Positions 16,820 to 25,744 of a DNA stretch of 64,000 nucleotides are shown here, piece after piece (position 1 is the first letter of the stretch; every line of letters starts with the position of its first letter). The notes under the pieces are model-generated. The model was not told the DNA's origin, made no database searches, and was given only the letters and a program-made list of their open reading frames with translations. The DNA lies in contig JBDWDN010000003.1 in assembly GCA_039977295.1 (NCBI GenBank), positions 806,001 through 870,000 of the forward strand, read 5' to 3'. The stretch is from Hellea sp039977295 (GTDB taxonomy: Bacteria > Pseudomonadota > Alphaproteobacteria > Caulobacterales > Maricaulaceae). A program made the translations under genes and the position numbers.

Positions 16820-19339
16820 CTAAAAAGTCTTCCGAGCAGTAACGCCGTAGAAACGTGGGTCTTGAATAAAGGCAGAGCGTGATCCAGACCGAAGCGTTGT
16901 ATTAAAGGTAACGCCTCGGGTGATCTCATTTGTGATGTTGGTGGCCCAAGCCTCGAGTCCCCAGCCATGTTCGTCATTACCAATACCCGCCCGGAGGTTA
17001 ATCTTCGTATTAGCTTCTTGAACGTCAAATGGCACCGCATTTGTTGTTCCCGGCGTGAAAGCCTGTGTCGATGTACGGCGGTCACTTTCATAACGCAGTG
17101 AGCCATTAAGGAAGAATGTATAATCCCCGCCTAGGCTGCCGTCATATGTCGCCCCAATAATACCAACGGTCTTTGGCGCATTTGTCAGCGTATTGCCGCA
17201 AAGCGTTGTCACATTAATTGACGTTTGGCTTCCCGCGCAATCATCGGGATAATTAGCATCTAATAATGTCAATCCGCCATTAAATGTCAGCCCGTCTGTT
17301 GGCCGCAGAACCGTTTCAATTTCTATGCCCTGCGTTTCCGCTTTGGGTACATTAAAGGTTTGGAACTGCGCGCCCGTAAATTCCAAGACTTGGAAATTGG
17401 TGAACTTCTCAAGGAAGGCTGCGACGTTCAATGTCATCATACCGTCAAGCAGCTTTGACTTAACCCCGAGCTCATAGGCATCGGCTTCTTCCGAGAGGAA
17501 TTGCGGGTCAGCCCCGCCAATCGCCGCTGTTGAATCGAGGTTAAACCCGCCGGCTTTATAGCCATGGGTAAAGCTGGCATAACTGGAAATATCCGGCGTA
17601 AATTCATAGCCAATCTTACCTGTATAGATCAGCTCATCATCTTTGAAGGTGTCATTAAATGAACGCGGCAGAGGCAGGAATGCCGCTTGCGGCAGATCTG
17701 CTGGGGCTAGGAATGGGAAACATCCCAGAACCACCAAATTTCCTGTCAAAGCGGCAGGGGCGGGTGGGAAAGCCCCCGTCGTAAGATCAAAATTACCCAA
17801 TTGCGCTTCACAAGAGGCGTAATTAGCTTGGGGTTGAGAGAAACTGCCGTCTTTAGATTCGTCTGAATAGCGAAGGCCAATTGTTAAGCTTAACTGATCC
17901 GTCACATCAAAAGTATTATGGGTAAAGACGGACCAGCTTTTACTGTCCTGCGTATATCTATTCGTCGTCTGTGCTGTAGCTGGGCTTAGACCGCCTGATG
18001 CCACGGGTAATGCGCCGCCAAGTCCTAATATTGCAGCATTAGGATAGGCTCCTGCTGTCCCAGCAATCAACAAGGCGTCCGAGAAGGCGCTATATTGAGT
18101 GCCGAGGCTTGACGTCAGCGACTGCTCTATATTCTCATCTGCGTAATAACCGCCGACAAGCCAGCTTAGACGGCCATCCGCCGCGTCGCCTTGGACCCGC
18201 AATTCATGGGTCATGGTGCTAATATCATTTGCGAGGTCATCTACATTAAACAGGTCAAGACCTGAAAAGGCGGAATCATAGTTCTCAGAGGCTTCAAACT
18301 CGCGGTAAGAGCCGATATAAATGATATCAGCACTGTCCCCCAAAGCATATTCGACTTCTGCAACAACGCCCGTTTGCTTACTTCCTGTGACCGGAACGCG
18401 GTGCGATGAGGCGATACGGTCATCAACGGCCGCTTGCGCACCGTCAAAATCCGTCGCGCTGGTGGCGACGTTCGGGGCTCCCATACCGCCGCGCGCGCCG
18501 AGGCCCACAAGGCCAAAGACGCCGCCGGCTTCGACAGGGGATCTTAGAACTTCTAGGGCTGAACAACACACATTATCACTATTGGAGTGATCAAGGACGA
18601 TGCGGCCTTTCCAATTTTCTTCACCTTCAAAGCCGATTTGACCTCGCAGATAATATTGGTCGGTGCTATTTGATTCGCCTATTTTAGTGCCTGTAGAATC
18701 TACGATATCGACATAACCGTCACGGTTACGCCAAGCGCCTGTGAGGCGCGCCGCAACTTTACCCTCAGCCAAAGGAATATTGACAGCGCCTTGAAGGCTT
18801 TTGTGATCATGATTGCCATAAGTCGCATTCACAAAACCGCCGGCCTCATCAAGGTCAGGACGAACATTTGTGATATTAAGGGCGCCAGCTGATGTGTTGC
18901 GTCCAAAGAGCGTTCCTTGCGGGCCCCGGAGAACTTCGACACGTTCTACGTCGACAAATTCGCCAAGCGCGACTCCCGGGCGGGATTGATAAGCGCCATC
19001 GACAAAAATACCGACAGCGGATTCAAATCCAATATTGTTAGAGGTCGTTCCGACCCCGCGAATACGAAGGACAACAGAGCCCGAGGCGATTTGAGCGTTT
19101 GATGTCGCAAAACTCGGGGCAACACTTCCGAGATTTTGAATGTTAACGACGCCTTGCTTTTCCAAATCTTTTGGCAAAATCGCTGTAACGGCGATTGGAA
19201 TGTCTTGAACACTTTCAGCTCGGCGCGTTGCTGTAACAAAAATTTCATCATCAGCCTGAGCTTGAGCGGCGGCGATTTCGGGTATTGTTAAGGCGGTTGT
19301 TGCCAATAGGCAGGCGGATACAAACTTAAAGTTTTTCAT
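16820..19339 (-). CDS. TonB-dependent outer-membrane receptor, paralogue 2
   Basis: 839 aa, again with GGGGAG 6 nt before the chosen ATG. Same architecture as paralogue 1: signal peptide to ~26, TonB-box-like DEIFVTATRR, plug with VEVLRGPQGTLFGRNTSAGALN, barrel, terminal Phe (VTARKTF). Differences cluster in extracellular-loop regions, for example a deletion where paralogue 1 has a Gly/Pro-rich GPAGGNAPPGGTN, and a changed NFDLTTGAFPPAPAA loop. This is the pattern expected if the copies recognise related but different ligands. Each copy has its own leader and terminator, so they can be expressed independently. Confidence 0.93.
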   Translation of the reverse strand: MKNFKFVSACLLATTALTIPEIAAAQAQADDEIFVTATRRAESVQDIPIAVTAILPKDLEKQGVVNIQNLGSVAPSFATSNAQIASGSVVLRIRGVGTTSNNIGFESAVGIFVDGAYQSRPGVALGEFVDVERVEVLRGPQGTLFGRNTSAGALNITNVRPDLDEAGGFVNATYGNHDHKSLQGAVNIPLAEGKVAARLTGAWRNRDGYVDIVDSTGTKIGESNSTDQYYLRGQIGFEGEENWKGRIVLDHSNSDNVCCSALEVLRSPVEAGGVFGLVGLGARGGMGAPNVATSATDFDGAQAAVDDRIASSHRVPVTGSKQTGVVAEVEYALGDSADIIYIGSYREFEASENYDSAFSGLDLFNVDDLANDISTMTHELRVQGDAADGRLSWLVGGYYADENIEQSLTSSLGTQYSAFSDALLIAGTAGAYPNAAILGLGGALPVASGGLSPATAQTTNRYTQDSKSWSVFTHNTFDVTDQLSLTIGLRYSDESKDGSFSQPQANYASCEAQLGNFDLTTGAFPPAPAALTGNLVVLGCFPFLAPADLPQAAFLPLPRSFNDTFKDDELIYTGKIGYEFTPDISSYASFTHGYKAGGFNLDSTAAIGGADPQFLSEEADAYELGVKSKLLDGMMTLNVAAFLEKFTNFQVLEFTGAQFQTFNVPKAETQGIEIETVLRPTDGLTFNGGLTLLDANYPDDCAGSQTSINVTTLCGNTLTNAPKTVGIIGATYDGSLGGDYTFFLNGSLRYESDRRTSTQAFTPGTTNAVPFDVQEANTKINLRAGIGNDEHGWGLEAWATNITNEITRGVTFNTTLRSGSRSAFIQDPRFYGVTARKTF

Positions 19340-19440
19340 GAACATCTCCCCGATGCAGTTAAATTATGTGATGGCACCCTTGTGCTCATTCATTAAGCTA
19401 AAATAGTCACAAATTTCTATTCTTTTCAAACAGATAATGG
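19340..19440 (-). promoter_or_regulatory. Leader of TonB receptor 2, duplicated with the gene
   Basis: Aligns with the leader of paralogue 1, including CTCATTCA-T-TAAGCTAAA and the TTGTG (19380-19384) / CACAA (19408-19412) half-sites at an identical 23-nt spacing. The outer bases of the inverted repeat have changed here, leaving 5-bp arms, which suggests the inner TTGTG/CACAA part is what is under selection. Confidence 0.45.
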
Positions 19441-19496
19441 AATGATTACAGGAAAAGTTTTTAGGCGCGTCATTTGCGCAACACTCGTAATTGAAT

Positions 19497-20636
19497 TTAT
19501 GAACGTCCGGCGCTTTTAACCGCGCTGAGCATTGCTTTGGCGCGGCCAGAGACGCTGTCTTCGCAGGCGGCAATCTGGGTATAGCGCCGGCGAATTTTAC
19601 CGGGGGCGTCATTGAGGGCCTTTTGCCCAAAATTTTCGGCTTTGCCGTAGAGGTTTGACAAGGTTGCGGCGGGGCCTTGGGCGGCAATGAAGCCTGTACC
19701 GACGCTCACCGCGTCGCTGGCGTAATGGCGCTTATAGCCATCTGTCCCGACGCCCAGATCAATGCGTTTGTAACCGAGTTCTTTGGAGCTATCTATTAAC
19801 CCTTCGAGCAATTGGATGCCGGGGGCATAGCTGTGAAGCTCTCCGTCATAGGCGACAATCCAGCTGTGAAATGTGTGCCCATCTGAAAGCCCAAGATCAA
19901 TTGCGGCGAGGCGGTCACCAAAATAAAGCGCCTGCATGTCGCATGTCAGCCCGTCATTACCGCGCTGCCAGAGCTTAATTAAAAGCTCCATCGTCCAATC
20001 CGCCGAGAGGACATCATATTTACCTGTCTCTGCGAATTTTTGTTTTTTCCACGTGATGAGGGTTTCAAAGACGGCGTGATCTTTGGACTGCCAGACAAAA
20101 CGCGGCGCCCCAATATCTTCAGCGGCCTTACGAATGCGGCGGCGATTGCTTTTCAGGTGGCGGCGATAGCTGCTGTCGCGGGCCTCGCGCCAAACTTGCG
20201 CGCCGTCTTTAAGCTCCATCATCACGCCGTCATCTTCGTTTTGAAAATGCGGCGACATTTGCGGGTTTACGACAGAGCTAAAATGATAAGCCCCAATGCC
20301 GGCGGCTTTTAATATTTCCACGGGGTTTAAGTCTGTGTTTGGGGCGCAAATAAAGCCTTGATAGTCTGTCATAGGCGCGCCCACGGGACGGGCAAAGCGT
20401 TCGCCTTGATAGGGCAGGAAGCCAATGGGCTGATCCTTTTCATAAACGCAGGCAACGAACACATCATCGCGTAAGCCCGCGAGCAGCTCAGTGTAATCCA
20501 AATGAAAATAGGGACTATAGCTTAGCGGGTTAGAGGCGCGCAGAGCCGCCCACGCCGCGCGGTCAGTCTCGCTCAACTCTGGGGCGCGTTTAACGCTTAC
20601 TGTCAGGGATTTTCCCACGGTTACAGCATCCTTCAT
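19497..20636 (-). CDS. CelD/BcsL-like GNAT acyltransferase
   Basis: 379 aa, cytosolic. The pattern of a double GNAT fold of the CelD/FemAB-like type is visible: SPYFHLDYTELLAGLRDDVFVACV and GFLPYQ in the first half, an Arg-rich RRHLKSNRRRIRK linker, then ETLITWKKQKFAETG, YFGDRLAAIDLGLSDGHTFHSWIVAYD, SYAPGIQLLEGLI and YKRIDLGVGTDGYKRHYA in the second. Family members transfer acyl or aminoacyl groups in extracellular polysaccharide or cell-wall pathways. No polysaccharide genes are adjacent, so the substrate is open. Confidence 0.8.
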   Translation of the reverse strand: MKDAVTVGKSLTVSVKRAPELSETDRAAWAALRASNPLSYSPYFHLDYTELLAGLRDDVFVACVYEKDQPIGFLPYQGERFARPVGAPMTDYQGFICAPNTDLNPVEILKAAGIGAYHFSSVVNPQMSPHFQNEDDGVMMELKDGAQVWREARDSSYRRHLKSNRRRIRKAAEDIGAPRFVWQSKDHAVFETLITWKKQKFAETGKYDVLSADWTMELLIKLWQRGNDGLTCDMQALYFGDRLAAIDLGLSDGHTFHSWIVAYDGELHSYAPGIQLLEGLIDSSKELGYKRIDLGVGTDGYKRHYASDAVSVGTGFIAAQGPAATLSNLYGKAENFGQKALNDAPGKIRRRYTQIAACEDSVSGRAKAMLSAVKSAGRS

Positions 20637-20726
20637 TCATCTTAAACATGACGCTTAGCAAAAAAGAGTTAGAAACGGCTTAAGATTACGCCTTGCGGGC
20701 AGAGGAAGTGACGGTATGTTTGTCTC

Positions 20727-21647
20727 ATGGGATCTCACCACAATCACGGGCATAGTCACGGCCACAATCACGGTAACGGACACAGCCACTGCCCCGCCCA
20801 TGCCGCAAAGAACAACCGCACACGCGTCGGTATCGCGGCGCTACTGACCGGGATATTCATGGTCGTTGAAATTGCCGGCGGCTTAATCTCTGGCTCTCTC
20901 GCGCTTTTGGCTGATGCAGGCCATATGATGACAGATTTCGCGGCCCTCGCCATGGCGTGGGGCGCCTTTACAATTGCCAAACGCCCGGCCAATTGGAAAC
21001 ATACATTTGGCTATGACCGCTTTTCAATTTTAATCGCCTTTGTAAACGGCTTAACGTTATTCCTTGTTGCGATGTGGATCCTCTGGGAAGCTTTTCACCG
21101 CATTCAGACGCCTGGCGAAATTTTAGCAGGCCCAATGCTCTGGGTCGCGATTGGCGGCTTAGCCGTAAACCTAATCGTTTTTAAAATCCTCTTAGGCGCA
21201 GATCAGGAAAACCTGAATATAAGAGGCGCGGTGCTGCATGTGCTCGGCGACCTACTCGGCTCCGTCGCCGCCATCATCGCCGCCCTCGTCATTATGAAAA
21301 CAGGCTGGATGCCAATCGATCCTATCCTCTCAGTCTTGGTCGCGATACTTATCTTGCGAAGTGCCTGGTTCCTCATAAAAGACAGCGCCCATATCCTGCT
21401 AGAAGGCGCGCCCGCTCACATTGACCGCCGCGCTATTCGCGAAGACTTACCTGCGCATATTGAAGGGCTGATCTCAGTCGATCATATCCATGCATGGTCG
21501 ATCACGCCAGAGAGGCCGATGTTGACGCTAGAGGCTTTTGTAGAGGATAGCGTGAGTTTGGAGTTTGTGAGCGAGGCTATTAAAGCGCGGTTGAAGGCGG
21601 AGTTTTATGTTGAGCATGCTACGGTTGATGTGATGCGAGGAAATTAG
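20727..21647 (+). CDS. Cation diffusion facilitator (Zn/Co/Ni exporter)
   Basis: 306 aa. A His-rich N-terminus (HHNHGHSHGHNHGNGHSH) is followed by six transmembrane helices: LLTGIFMVVEIAGGLISGSLALLADAGHMMTD contains the HxxxD metal site of helix 2, and LHVLGDLLGSVAAI carries the H/D site of helix 5. A cytosolic C-terminal domain from ~215 ends in EHATVDVM. It exchanges cytoplasmic metal for protons. The CzcD/ZitB/DmeF group fits; the metal cannot be fixed. No metal regulator is adjacent. Confidence 0.93.
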   Translation: MGSHHNHGHSHGHNHGNGHSHCPAHAAKNNRTRVGIAALLTGIFMVVEIAGGLISGSLALLADAGHMMTDFAALAMAWGAFTIAKRPANWKHTFGYDRFSILIAFVNGLTLFLVAMWILWEAFHRIQTPGEILAGPMLWVAIGGLAVNLIVFKILLGADQENLNIRGAVLHVLGDLLGSVAAIIAALVIMKTGWMPIDPILSVLVAILILRSAWFLIKDSAHILLEGAPAHIDRRAIREDLPAHIEGLISVDHIHAWSITPERPMLTLEAFVEDSVSLEFVSEAIKARLKAEFYVEHATVDVMRGN

Positions 21648-21761
21648 AAATGAGACTTGATTTGTAATCAAGCGAACGCCCTCCAGGAGAGCCTACAAAA
21701 TACTACCATGCAAAGAAGAAACATCCTTTAGAGATGTTAAAACGATGCTCTTTAGTCTTGC

Positions 21762-21929
21762 TTAATCTGTTTCAAAGGGAGCATTTAGGGGGTGGTAGTC
21801 ATTAAGTTCTGGTTTTGGTTTTAACAAAGATGGCGAGCTTTTAGTCCCTTCATTATCTTTGGCATTATATTCAATGAGAGATTTTGGGCTCTGCTCTGAA
21901 CTTTCTTTTCGGGGCTTTATTTCGTTCAT
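21762..21929 (-). CDS. 55-aa hydrophilic small protein
   Basis: An ORF with a strong ribosome-binding site (GGAGGAC, 5 nt before ATG at 21929) and TAA at 21762-21764. The product begins MNEIKPRKESSEQSPKSL and ends NDYHPLNAPFETD; it is Lys/Glu/Ser/Pro-rich with no cysteine, signal peptide or hydrophobic helix, so it is probably disordered. It lies in the 438-nt gap between the CDF gene and the hydroxyproline operon, and is too short for default gene calling. The near-perfect SD and charged composition favour a real gene. Function unknown. Confidence 0.6.
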   Translation of the reverse strand: MNEIKPRKESSEQSPKSLIEYNAKDNEGTKSSPSLLKPKPELNDYHPLNAPFETD

Positions 21930-22085
21930 GGTTTTGTCCTCCGTTTATCTAACATTTAAATGTATACACCTTTGAAAAAGTCGCCGTTTGCCATCTAACT
22001 CACATGTGGGGGAGTAGTTAGGCGGCAAACGGCTCATGCTCCTAGAAGCATGTTTTTACAGGTAAAATACGGCACTGTATTTTCG

Positions 22086-23522
22086 TTAACCGCCGATATA
22101 GGCCGTTTTAACAGTGGTATAAAATTCGGCCGCATACCGGCCTTGCTCCCGCGAACCATGGCTAGAGCCTTTAGTCCCTCCGAATGGCACATGGTAGTCG
22201 ACCCCGGCGGTGGGTAAATTGATCATAACCATTCCTGCTTGGCTTTCTTGCTTGAATTTTCTGACAGCGCTTAAGGACTGAGAACACAACCCTGCTGAGA
22301 GGCCAAATTCCGTATCATTGGCTATAGTAATCGCATGATCCAAATCTTCAGCGCGTATTGTTGTCGCCACAGGGCCAAAGATTTCCTCTTGATTAATCCG
22401 CCAGCTATTCTCGGTATTGGTGAAAAGTGCTGGCGTCATGTAATAACCAGGCCTATCGCGCTCTACAGATTCACCACCTATTACCTTTGTCGCGCCCTCA
22501 GATAGGGCGATATCAATATACTCCAGATTTTGTTTGAGTTGACTAGCGCTCACGACGGGCCCGATCTGAGTGCCTTCTTTGCGCGCGTCATCAACGACAA
22601 GATCTTCAATTCTTTTTCTCAAACGTTCTACGAATTCATCATGCACCCTATCTTCGACAATGAGCCTTGAAGATGCTGTACATTTTTGCCCTGTCGAGAA
22701 ATAAGCGCCATTAAGGGCGCAATTGACCGCCGTTTCCATGTTGGCATCTGCCAACACAACGAGAGGGTTTTTACCACCCATTTCCAATTGATATTTCCCC
22801 CGACGGCGACTGCAGCTCTCCGCAACTTTTTGGCCAATATTGACAGAGCCCGTGAAGGAAATACCTTTAACCCGCTTATCGTCCAACAAGGTTTGTCCAA
22901 CACTCGAACCCGGCCCCATGACCAAATTAAAAACACCTTTTGGGAGGCCCGATCGCGATATTATATCAGCAAGCGCCCACGCGCTTCCTGGCGTCAACGC
23001 TGCTGGCTTAAAGACGACTGTATTCCCATATGCAAGGGCGGGAGCGATTTTCCAGGCCGGAATAGCTATAGGAAAATTCCAAGGCGTTATAATACCAATA
23101 ACGCCCAATGCTTCTCGCGAAATTTCTACGTCTATACCGGGCCGTGTCGACGGGATAAGGTCACCTTGAAGGCGTAAGGCTTCACCCGCATAAAACTTAA
23201 AGATTTGGGCCGCTCGCGTAACTTCTCCAATAGCCTCTGGTAATGTCTTGCCTTCCTCTCTTGCGAGTAGATTACCCAATTCAGACTTATGTAGGAGTAT
23301 CTCATTCCCGATTCTATCGAGAATTTCTGACCGTTGTTGAATGCCGCTACGCGACCAATTTTTGAAGGCCTGAGACGCGGCGGCAATCGCCTGTTCCGTT
23401 TGCGCCTTATCCGCCTGAGCATAGGCCCCGATAGTGTCGATAGTGTCAGAAGGGTTAATATTCATGGAGATGTCACCAGATGTCACCCATTCTCCCTCTA
23501 TGTAATTTTTAAGTATCGTCAT
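22086..23522 (-). CDS. 2-Ketoglutarate semialdehyde dehydrogenase
   Basis: 478 aa NAD(P)-dependent aldehyde dehydrogenase. Motifs: IGIITPWNFPIAIPAWKIAPALAYGN, FTGSVNIGQKVA, QLEMGGKNPLVV (general-base Glu) and FSTGQKCTASSRLIV (catalytic Cys). Last gene of the hydroxyproline operon, 21 nt after the dehydrogenase; in this pathway it oxidises 2-ketoglutarate semialdehyde to 2-ketoglutarate, feeding the TCA cycle. The substrate assignment comes from gene context; the fold assignment is firm. Confidence 0.9.
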   Translation of the reverse strand: MTILKNYIEGEWVTSGDISMNINPSDTIDTIGAYAQADKAQTEQAIAAASQAFKNWSRSGIQQRSEILDRIGNEILLHKSELGNLLAREEGKTLPEAIGEVTRAAQIFKFYAGEALRLQGDLIPSTRPGIDVEISREALGVIGIITPWNFPIAIPAWKIAPALAYGNTVVFKPAALTPGSAWALADIISRSGLPKGVFNLVMGPGSSVGQTLLDDKRVKGISFTGSVNIGQKVAESCSRRRGKYQLEMGGKNPLVVLADANMETAVNCALNGAYFSTGQKCTASSRLIVEDRVHDEFVERLRKRIEDLVVDDARKEGTQIGPVVSASQLKQNLEYIDIALSEGATKVIGGESVERDRPGYYMTPALFTNTENSWRINQEEIFGPVATTIRAEDLDHAITIANDTEFGLSAGLCSQSLSAVRKFKQESQAGMVMINLPTAGVDYHVPFGGTKGSSHGSREQGRYAAEFYTTVKTAYIGG

Positions 23523-23543
23523 TCTCTTCTCGCTTTCTAAAAA

Positions 23544-24803
23544 TCAATTAAATCTACTGGGCGCGTAAGCTTCACACTCAATGTGTGTTTTTTTTTGGCC
23601 AATTATTTCGGCAATAAGCTTGCCCGTGGCAGGCGCTGACATCATGCCAATCATGTTATGACCAGTGGCAAGATAGGCGTTGTCGATGTTTGGAGCGCGG
23701 CCTATAATAGGTAGGCCGTCCCATGTCATTGGCCGCCATCCAAACCAACTCTCCTCCTCGCGGCCCGTGATTTCATATTTAAAATATGGCTGCACTGATT
23801 GCCGTAGTTGAGAAATTCTTTGACCTGATAAGCTCTCGTCAAACCCAACAAATTCCATCATAGACCCAAGTCTTATATGATCTTTGAAAGAGGTGACGGC
23901 TAAGCTCCGCTCAGGTAATACAATTGACTCATCCATATGTTTGGGAGGCCGGCGGTACGTAACTGAATATCCTTTTCCAGGCTCTACTGGAATTTTGCAG
24001 TCAAAGGTTTTGGCAAAGTCACAACTCATGGCTCCCGCAGCCAGAACGACATGATCAGCATTAAACTCGCCGCGTGTTGTGTAAACGGTATCGATGGTTT
24101 TCTTTTGCCTTGAGAGAGATAAAAATTCACAGTTCTCAAAGAAAGCTACACCCTCGGACATGAGGTTATTGGACCAAGCGCGGCTCAGTAAATCAGGACG
24201 TAAACTTGCGTCTTGCTCATAAAATAATCCACCAGCGAGATCATCTGATAAAGATGGGTGCTTAGCTTTTAACTCTCCCGTGCTTAGCTCACGCGCTCCG
24301 AGATTATGTTCAGATAAGAGCCATTCATTCGTTCTGGAGAATGACTTCAAAGCGCGATCAGAGCGAAAGAGATATAATAGCCCTGACCGCTGCCAGTCGC
24401 ACTGCAGATCACTGCCTTGAATGAGCGCATCATATGCGTCGGCTGAAGAGGTCAGTAAATGAAAAAGATTTTTAGCTGCATAGGATTGATGAGACCCAAA
24501 ACAATGGCGCCCAAATTGCCAAAACCAATTCAGGAAATTAGGTCTGAATTGCGGGCGGACTCGGAACGGAGCTTTAGGGTTAAGGAGAGAGCATAAACCC
24601 TTTTTAAATGCCTCTGGTGAATTCAACGGCAAGACATGGCTTGGTAATATGTGCCCGCAATTTCCATGTGAGCAAGCCCCAGCAATCGTCCCCTTATCAA
24701 TCACAGTAACCTTGAAACCGGCTTTTGATAAAAAATGTGCACAGGCAATCCCAATGATGCCAGCCCCGATGATTAGGACGGTTTCTTGAGACACTGCTGT
24801 CAT
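23544..24803 (-). CDS. FAD-dependent cis-4-hydroxy-D-proline dehydrogenase (DadA-like)
   Basis: 419 aa counted from the ATG at 24803, which overlaps the epimerase stop as ATGA; the longer open frame upstream runs antisense-like through the epimerase gene and is rejected. FAD-binding start VLIIGAGIIGIACAHFLSKAGF, then a DadA-like body (GLLYLFRSD, FYEQDASLRPDLLSRAW, VEPGKGYSVTYRRP, GWRPMTWDGLPIIGRAP, LATGHNMIGMMSAPATGKLIAE). It should oxidise cis-4-hydroxy-D-proline to pyrroline-4-hydroxy-2-carboxylate, passing electrons to the respiratory chain. It is the single-subunit type rather than the multi-subunit LhpBEF type. Confidence 0.87.
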   Translation of the reverse strand: MTAVSQETVLIIGAGIIGIACAHFLSKAGFKVTVIDKGTIAGACSHGNCGHILPSHVLPLNSPEAFKKGLCSLLNPKAPFRVRPQFRPNFLNWFWQFGRHCFGSHQSYAAKNLFHLLTSSADAYDALIQGSDLQCDWQRSGLLYLFRSDRALKSFSRTNEWLLSEHNLGARELSTGELKAKHPSLSDDLAGGLFYEQDASLRPDLLSRAWSNNLMSEGVAFFENCEFLSLSRQKKTIDTVYTTRGEFNADHVVLAAGAMSCDFAKTFDCKIPVEPGKGYSVTYRRPPKHMDESIVLPERSLAVTSFKDHIRLGSMMEFVGFDESLSGQRISQLRQSVQPYFKYEITGREEESWFGWRPMTWDGLPIIGRAPNIDNAYLATGHNMIGMMSAPATGKLIAEIIGQKKTHIECEAYAPSRFN

Positions 24804-25735
24804 AGCACAATACCCTCGCGAAATGGGTCCGCAGGATTGAAAACGAGGGTGGTTTCGCTGTGGACATAAGCCTGGCCCGTTATGGTCGGGATGATATGCC
24901 CTGCCGTTTGAGACGGAACATAACTCGCTTTGAAACGGCTTCCGATGATGCTTTCCTGAAGCCAAGTTTCTCCGCTCGCCAACTGACCCTTTTGCGCAAG
25001 GCATGCGAGTTTTGCGCTTGTCCCAGTTCCGCATGGCGAACGGTCATAGGCGCCGCCAGGACAAAGTACAAAGCTTCGGCTATTGGCCCCGATATCATTT
25101 GAGGATTCAAAGAACTCTATATGGTCAATCTCGGCGCCATCAGCGCCATATATACCGTTTCTTGATAAACACTCTTTGATACGCGTAGCGGCAATCGTTA
25201 ACGCGGGAATGTTCTCAACCGTCAAGGCAATCGGAGAATTTTCAATCAAGAAAAACCAATTCCCTCCCCAAGCAATGTCGCCTTGAAGATTGCCTAGTCC
25301 CTCAACTTCAAGCTTGACATCTGTCTCAAGGCAGAAACTCTCGACATTTTCAACTTGAACTTCATTATTGTCGATGAGGCGTGTCTTCACAATTCCTACT
25401 GGAGTCTCGATTAAATGAACCCCAGGAGTGATTTTACCTAACTGAGCTAACGTTACGACAAGACCCATGATTCCATGTCCACACATCCCTAGGAAACCTG
25501 CTGTATTAAAAAAGATTACACCCGCAGTGCAATTCGGATTATAAGGCTCGCACAAAAGCGCCCCGACCATTGCATCTGAGCATTTCGGTTCTAAAATGCA
25601 TTTTTGGCGAAATGCATCGTATTTGTCTTCGAAGAGTTTTGCGCGCTTCGATATAGGACCCGTCCCTAAATCTGGACCTCCTACTATTATGACACGCGTG
25701 GGCTGTCCGCCCGTATGTGAATCAATGACAAACAT
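24800..25735 (-). CDS. lhpA: 4-Hydroxyproline 2-epimerase
   Basis: 311 aa proline-racemase family. Both catalytic cysteines are present: Cys85 in GFLGMCGHGIMG and Cys235 in DRSPCGTGTSAKLA. Retention of the second Cys separates epimerases from the related trans-3-hydroxyproline dehydratases, which have Thr there. It interconverts trans-4-hydroxy-L-proline and cis-4-hydroxy-D-proline, the first step of the pathway. It sits between the deaminase gene (8-nt gap) and the dehydrogenase gene (ATGA overlap). Confidence 0.92.
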   Translation of the reverse strand: MFVIDSHTGGQPTRVIIVGGPDLGTGPISKRAKLFEDKYDAFRQKCILEPKCSDAMVGALLCEPYNPNCTAGVIFFNTAGFLGMCGHGIMGLVVTLAQLGKITPGVHLIETPVGIVKTRLIDNNEVQVENVESFCLETDVKLEVEGLGNLQGDIAWGGNWFFLIENSPIALTVENIPALTIAATRIKECLSRNGIYGADGAEIDHIEFFESSNDIGANSRSFVLCPGGAYDRSPCGTGTSAKLACLAQKGQLASGETWLQESIIGSRFKASYVPSQTAGHIIPTITGQAYVHSETTLVFNPADPFREGIVL

Positions 25736-25744
25736 GTTGAGGGC

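Noticed and set aside
24804..25034. 77-codon N-terminal extension of the D-hydroxyproline dehydrogenase
   Set aside because: It overlaps the epimerase gene's conserved C-terminus and precedes the FAD-binding start; the ATG at 24803 with an ATGA overlap is the natural start.
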